Shown here: positions 6,123-8,652 of the stretch, one piece after another
How the letters are laid out: each line of letters starts with the position of its first letter
Numbering within the stretch: position 1 is the first letter of the stretch
Assembly: GCA_947478985.1 (NCBI GenBank)
Contig: CANJYC010000061.1
Coordinates: forward strand, 1 to 8,652
Direction: 5' to 3'
Source: Acidobacteriota bacterium
GTDB lineage: Bacteria > Acidobacteriota > Vicinamibacteria > Vicinamibacterales > UBA2999
DNA: 8,652 nucleotides
Program-made: the position numbers and the translations under genes
Notes under the pieces: generated by a model
Seen by the model: only the letters and a program-made list of their open reading frames with translations
What the model was told of the DNA's origin: nothing
Databases searched by the model: none

Positions 6123-7571
6123 TTACGAGACCGGCGCCGGCAGCCTCGACTCACCCATCAGATATTCATCGATGCCGCGCGCAGCGCTCCGCCCTTCGGC
6201 GATCGCCCAGACGATGAGTGACTGACCGCGCTGCATATCGCCCGCGACGAAGACACCGGGGACGCTGGTCATCCAGCGGGCATCACGCCAGACATTGCCC
6301 CGTTCGGTCAGCTTCACCCCGAGGCCGTTGACCAGCGCGCCGCGCTCCGGACCGGTGAAGCCCATTGCCAGCAGCACCAGTTCCGCACGAATCTCGAAGG
6401 TCGACCCCGGCACCGGCACGAACTCCACGCGACCGTCCCGCCGCACCATCTCGACCTTGACCGCTTCAAGCGCCCGGATCCGCTCATCTCCATCGGCGAG
6501 ACAGCGCTGCGTGTTCACGGCGAAGAGCCGCTCGCCCCCCTCTTCGTGCGCGGACGAAACGCGGAAGATGTGCGGCCACTGCGGCCAGGGGTTGCCGGCC
6601 GCGCGCGAGTCCGGGGGCATCGGCATCAGTTCGAGCTGCGTCACCGACTGTGCCTTCTGCCGATGCGCCGTACCCAGGCAGTCGGCGCCCGTATCGCCGC
6701 CGCCGATGATCACGACATGCTTGCCCTCGGCCGAGATAAACGTCTCCTCCGGGATGGCATCACCCTCGCAGCGCCTGTTGGCGAGCGTCAGGTACTCCAT
6801 CGCGAAGTGGACGCCGCCGAGTGAGCGCCCAGGCACGGCGAGATCGCGCGGCTGTCCTGCGCCGGCCGCGAGCAGCACCGCGTCATATTCCGATGTGATC
6901 CGTTCGACCGGGACATCAACCCCGACGTCCACGCCAGCGCGGAACACCACGCCCTCTTCCGCCATCAGGTTGAGACGGCGATCGAGGACACGCTTCTCCA
7001 TCTTGAATTCCGGGATGCCGTAGCGCAGGAGGCCGCCGATGCGGTCCGCCTTCTCGAACACCGTCACGGAGTGACCCGCGCGATTGAGCTGATCCGCCGC
7101 GGCGAGGCCGGCCGGGCCAGACCCGACAATCGCCACCTTCTTCCAGGTCCGGGTCGTGGGCGGCTGCGCCGCAATCCACCCCTGCTCGTAGGCGTGGTCG
7201 ATGATCGAGACCTCAACCGCCTTGATCGACACCGGATCCGCGTTGATGCCGAGTACGCACGCCCCTTCGCACGGCGCCGGGCAGACGCGACCGGTGAACT
7301 CCGGAAAGTTATTCGTGGCATGCAGGCGTTCGATCGCCGCGCGCCACCGGTCACGGTAGACGAAGTCGTTCCAGTCCGGGATGAGGTTCCCGAGCGGGCA
7401 CCCTTCGTGGCAGAACGGGATGCCGCAGTCCATGCAGCGAGCGCCCTGGAGTTGCAGGTCCCCCTTCGGAAACGGAAGGTAGACTTCGCGCCAGTCATTG
7501 ATACGCTCGTCGACCGGCCGGGCCGGGGGCTTCTGGCGCTGAATCTCGATGAACCCCGTCGGCTTACCCAT
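6123..7571 (-). CDS. gltD: Glutamate synthase small (beta) subunit
   Basis: Oxidises NADPH and passes electrons through FAD and [4Fe-4S] clusters to the large subunit, which makes glutamate from 2-oxoglutarate and glutamine. The 482 residues match the usual length of about 470-490. The N-terminal cysteine clusters are complete: Cys46, 49, 54 and 58 in CMDCGIPFCHEGCP, and Cys97, 101 and 105 in VCPAPCEGAC. The FAD motif GSGPAG is at 150-155 and the NADPH motif IIGGGDTGADC near 290. The C-terminal segment GVFVAGDMQRGQSLIVWAI closes the FAD site. The ATG start (7571-7569) lies inside the end of gltB, an eight-base overlap, with a good AGGA about seven bases upstream. Related proteins (NfnB-like, dihydropyrimidine dehydrogenase subunit) share the fold, but the adjoining gltB settles the assignment. 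Confidence 0.97.
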   Translation of the reverse strand: MGKPTGFIEIQRQKPPARPVDERINDWREVYLPFPKGDLQLQGARCMDCGIPFCHEGCPLGNLIPDWNDFVYRDRWRAAIERLHATNNFPEFTGRVCPAPCEGACVLGINADPVSIKAVEVSIIDHAYEQGWIAAQPPTTRTWKKVAIVGSGPAGLAAADQLNRAGHSVTVFEKADRIGGLLRYGIPEFKMEKRVLDRRLNLMAEEGVVFRAGVDVGVDVPVERITSEYDAVLLAAGAGQPRDLAVPGRSLGGVHFAMEYLTLANRRCEGDAIPEETFISAEGKHVVIIGGGDTGADCLGTAHRQKAQSVTQLELMPMPPDSRAAGNPWPQWPHIFRVSSAHEEGGERLFAVNTQRCLADGDERIRALEAVKVEMVRRDGRVEFVPVPGSTFEIRAELVLLAMGFTGPERGALVNGLGVKLTERGNVWRDARWMTSVPGVFVAGDMQRGQSLIVWAIAEGRSAARGIDEYLMGESRLPAPVS

Positions 7572-8652
7572 GGACCGTTCCTGCCCCGCTGATCTCGATG
7601 GTCTGCACCTGCACTGCGGCCACGACCGCCTGGCGGTCGGCGTGTGCCTCCGCCTTGCGTCTGGCTTCCGCGGCCAGCACCCGCTTGTACTCGCGTGGCA
7701 TCACCTTGACGATCTTCCTCTGCAGTCCGTGCCAGTCGGCGAGCAGCCCTTCCGCGTAGCGGCTGCCGGTCAGCGTGGCGTGCTTCACGATGGCCACCCG
7801 AACGATGTTCACATCATCGGGTTCGATGAGCGGTTCGAGATCGACCATCTCACGGTTGCAGCGGCGTTCGAAGTCGCCTGCGACGTCGAGCACGTAGGCC
7901 ACGCCTCCGCTCATGCCGGCCGCGAAGTTGCGACCCGTGCGCCCGAGAATCACCACGCGTCCGCCGGTCATGTACTCGCACGCGTGGTCACCCACGCCTT
8001 CGACCACCACGAGGGCGCCGCTATTGCGCACGCAGAAGCGCTCGCCGGCGATACCGCGCACGTAGCCTTCGCCGCCGGTGGCGCCATAAAAGGCGACGTT
8101 ACCGACGATGATGTTCTCCTCCGACCGGAACGTGGACCCCTTCGGCGGATAGACGATGACCTTGCCCCCAGACAGCCCCTTGCCGACGCCGTCGTTGGCA
8201 TCCCCGACCAGCGTCAGCGTCATCCCGCGTGGAATGAACGCGCCGAAACTCTGGCCGGCTGAGCCGGTGAACCCGATCGAGATCGTGTCATCCGGCAGGC
8301 CGGCGCCGCCGTAGCGCCTCGTGACTTCAGAGCCCAGCATCGTGCCGACGGTGCGATCGGCATTGCGGATGAATGCGGTCAGCGCCACCGGCTGACCATG
8401 CGTCAGCGCCGGCATCGCCGCCTTGATCAGATCGTTGTCGAGCGCGACGTCAAGGCCGTGATCCTGCTCGCGCACCTTGCGGCGGGAGACGCTGGCCGGC
8501 AGATCCGGCACGTGCAGCAGCGGCTTCAGGTCGAGCCCCTTCGCCTTCCAGTGCGTGACGGCGGCCTCAACATCGATGCAGTCGGCCCGGCCGATCATCT
8601 CGTCGATGGTGCGGAATCCGAGTTCCGCCATCAGCTCACGCACTTCCTGCGC
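7564..8652 (-). CDS. gltB: Glutamate synthase large (alpha) subunit, C-terminal part only
   Basis: The frame is open to the right edge; the visible 362 residues begin AQEVRELMAELGFRT and form roughly the last quarter of a protein of about 1500 residues. The visible start is the end of the FMN/synthase domain (the LMAELGFRTIDEMIGR segment is typical). It is followed by the Gly-rich right-handed beta-helix (GXGXG domain, about visible residues 120-255) with repeated turns such as GKGLSGGKVIV, GATGGEGYVRGIAGERFCVRNSG and YMTGGRVVILGRTGRNFAAGMSGG. The glutaminase domain, the FMN site and the 3Fe-4S cysteines lie outside the window. The in-frame GTG at 8643 is internal, not a start. The TAA stop (7566-7564) overlaps the gltD start. 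No break is seen. Confidence 0.97.
   Translation of the reverse strand, partial: AQEVRELMAELGFRTIDEMIGRADCIDVEAAVTHWKAKGLDLKPLLHVPDLPASVSRRKVREQDHGLDVALDNDLIKAAMPALTHGQPVALTAFIRNADRTVGTMLGSEVTRRYGGAGLPDDTISIGFTGSAGQSFGAFIPRGMTLTLVGDANDGVGKGLSGGKVIVYPPKGSTFRSEENIIVGNVAFYGATGGEGYVRGIAGERFCVRNSGALVVVEGVGDHACEYMTGGRVVILGRTGRNFAAGMSGGVAYVLDVAGDFERRCNREMVDLEPLIEPDDVNIVRVAIVKHATLTGSRYAEGLLADWHGLQRKIVKVMPREYKRVLAAEARRKAEAHADRQAVVAAVQVQTIEISGAGTVHG

Noticed and set aside
7549..8262. 237-codon open frame on the plus strand opposite gltB
   Set aside because: Mirror reading of the Gly-rich beta-helix codons of gltB, with no family features of its own.

Overview
The window is a dense, GC-rich stretch of bacterial chromosome with seven protein-coding genes and very little intergenic space. 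The likely host is Acidobacteriota, possibly Vicinamibacteria-like. This is inferred from protein style (family 5 uracil-DNA glycosylase, ChlI-like ATPase plus VWA pair, YpdA-type reductase, stand-alone LON-domain protein) and base composition. No marker gene for taxonomy is present. I see no rRNA, tRNA, CRISPR array, transposase or phage gene.

Layout. (1) Positions 1-779, + strand: a family 5 (UdgB-type) uracil-DNA glycosylase whose first codons lie outside the window. Its reading frame runs about 40 codons past the usual family end, into a 143-base imperfect palindrome (660-802). (2) 822-1571, - strand: a cytoplasmic glycerophosphodiester phosphodiesterase, convergent with the glycosylase. 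(3) 1572-1659: an 88-base divergent intergenic region with candidate promoters in both directions and a direct repeat. (4) 1660-5083, + strand: a three-gene operon of a ChlI/MoxR-like AAA+ ATPase, a VWA protein with an intact MIDAS site, and a stand-alone LON substrate-binding-domain protein. Both junctions are the same one-base TGATG overlap. (5) 5084-5120: a short convergent gap with a GC-rich hairpin. (6) 8652-5121, - strand, read right to left: the C-terminal third of the glutamate synthase large subunit (gltB, cut by the window edge), the small subunit gltD overlapping it by 8 bases, and nine bases later a YpdA-type flavoprotein.

How the genes work together. gltB and gltD encode NADPH-dependent glutamate synthase, the ammonium-assimilation enzyme that works with glutamine synthetase. 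The downstream YpdA-like flavoprotein probably also uses NADPH and is likely co-transcribed, which would link nitrogen assimilation with thiol redox. The AAA+/VWA/LON cassette is the least explained part. An ATPase and a MIDAS-containing partner resemble chelatase I/D or MoxR chaperone pairs. The translationally coupled LON-domain protein has neither ATPase nor protease domain and suggests a substrate-recognition part. No metal-chelatase large subunit is seen in the window. The glycosylase and phosphodiesterase are housekeeping genes for DNA repair and phospholipid-derived glycerol-3-phosphate recycling.
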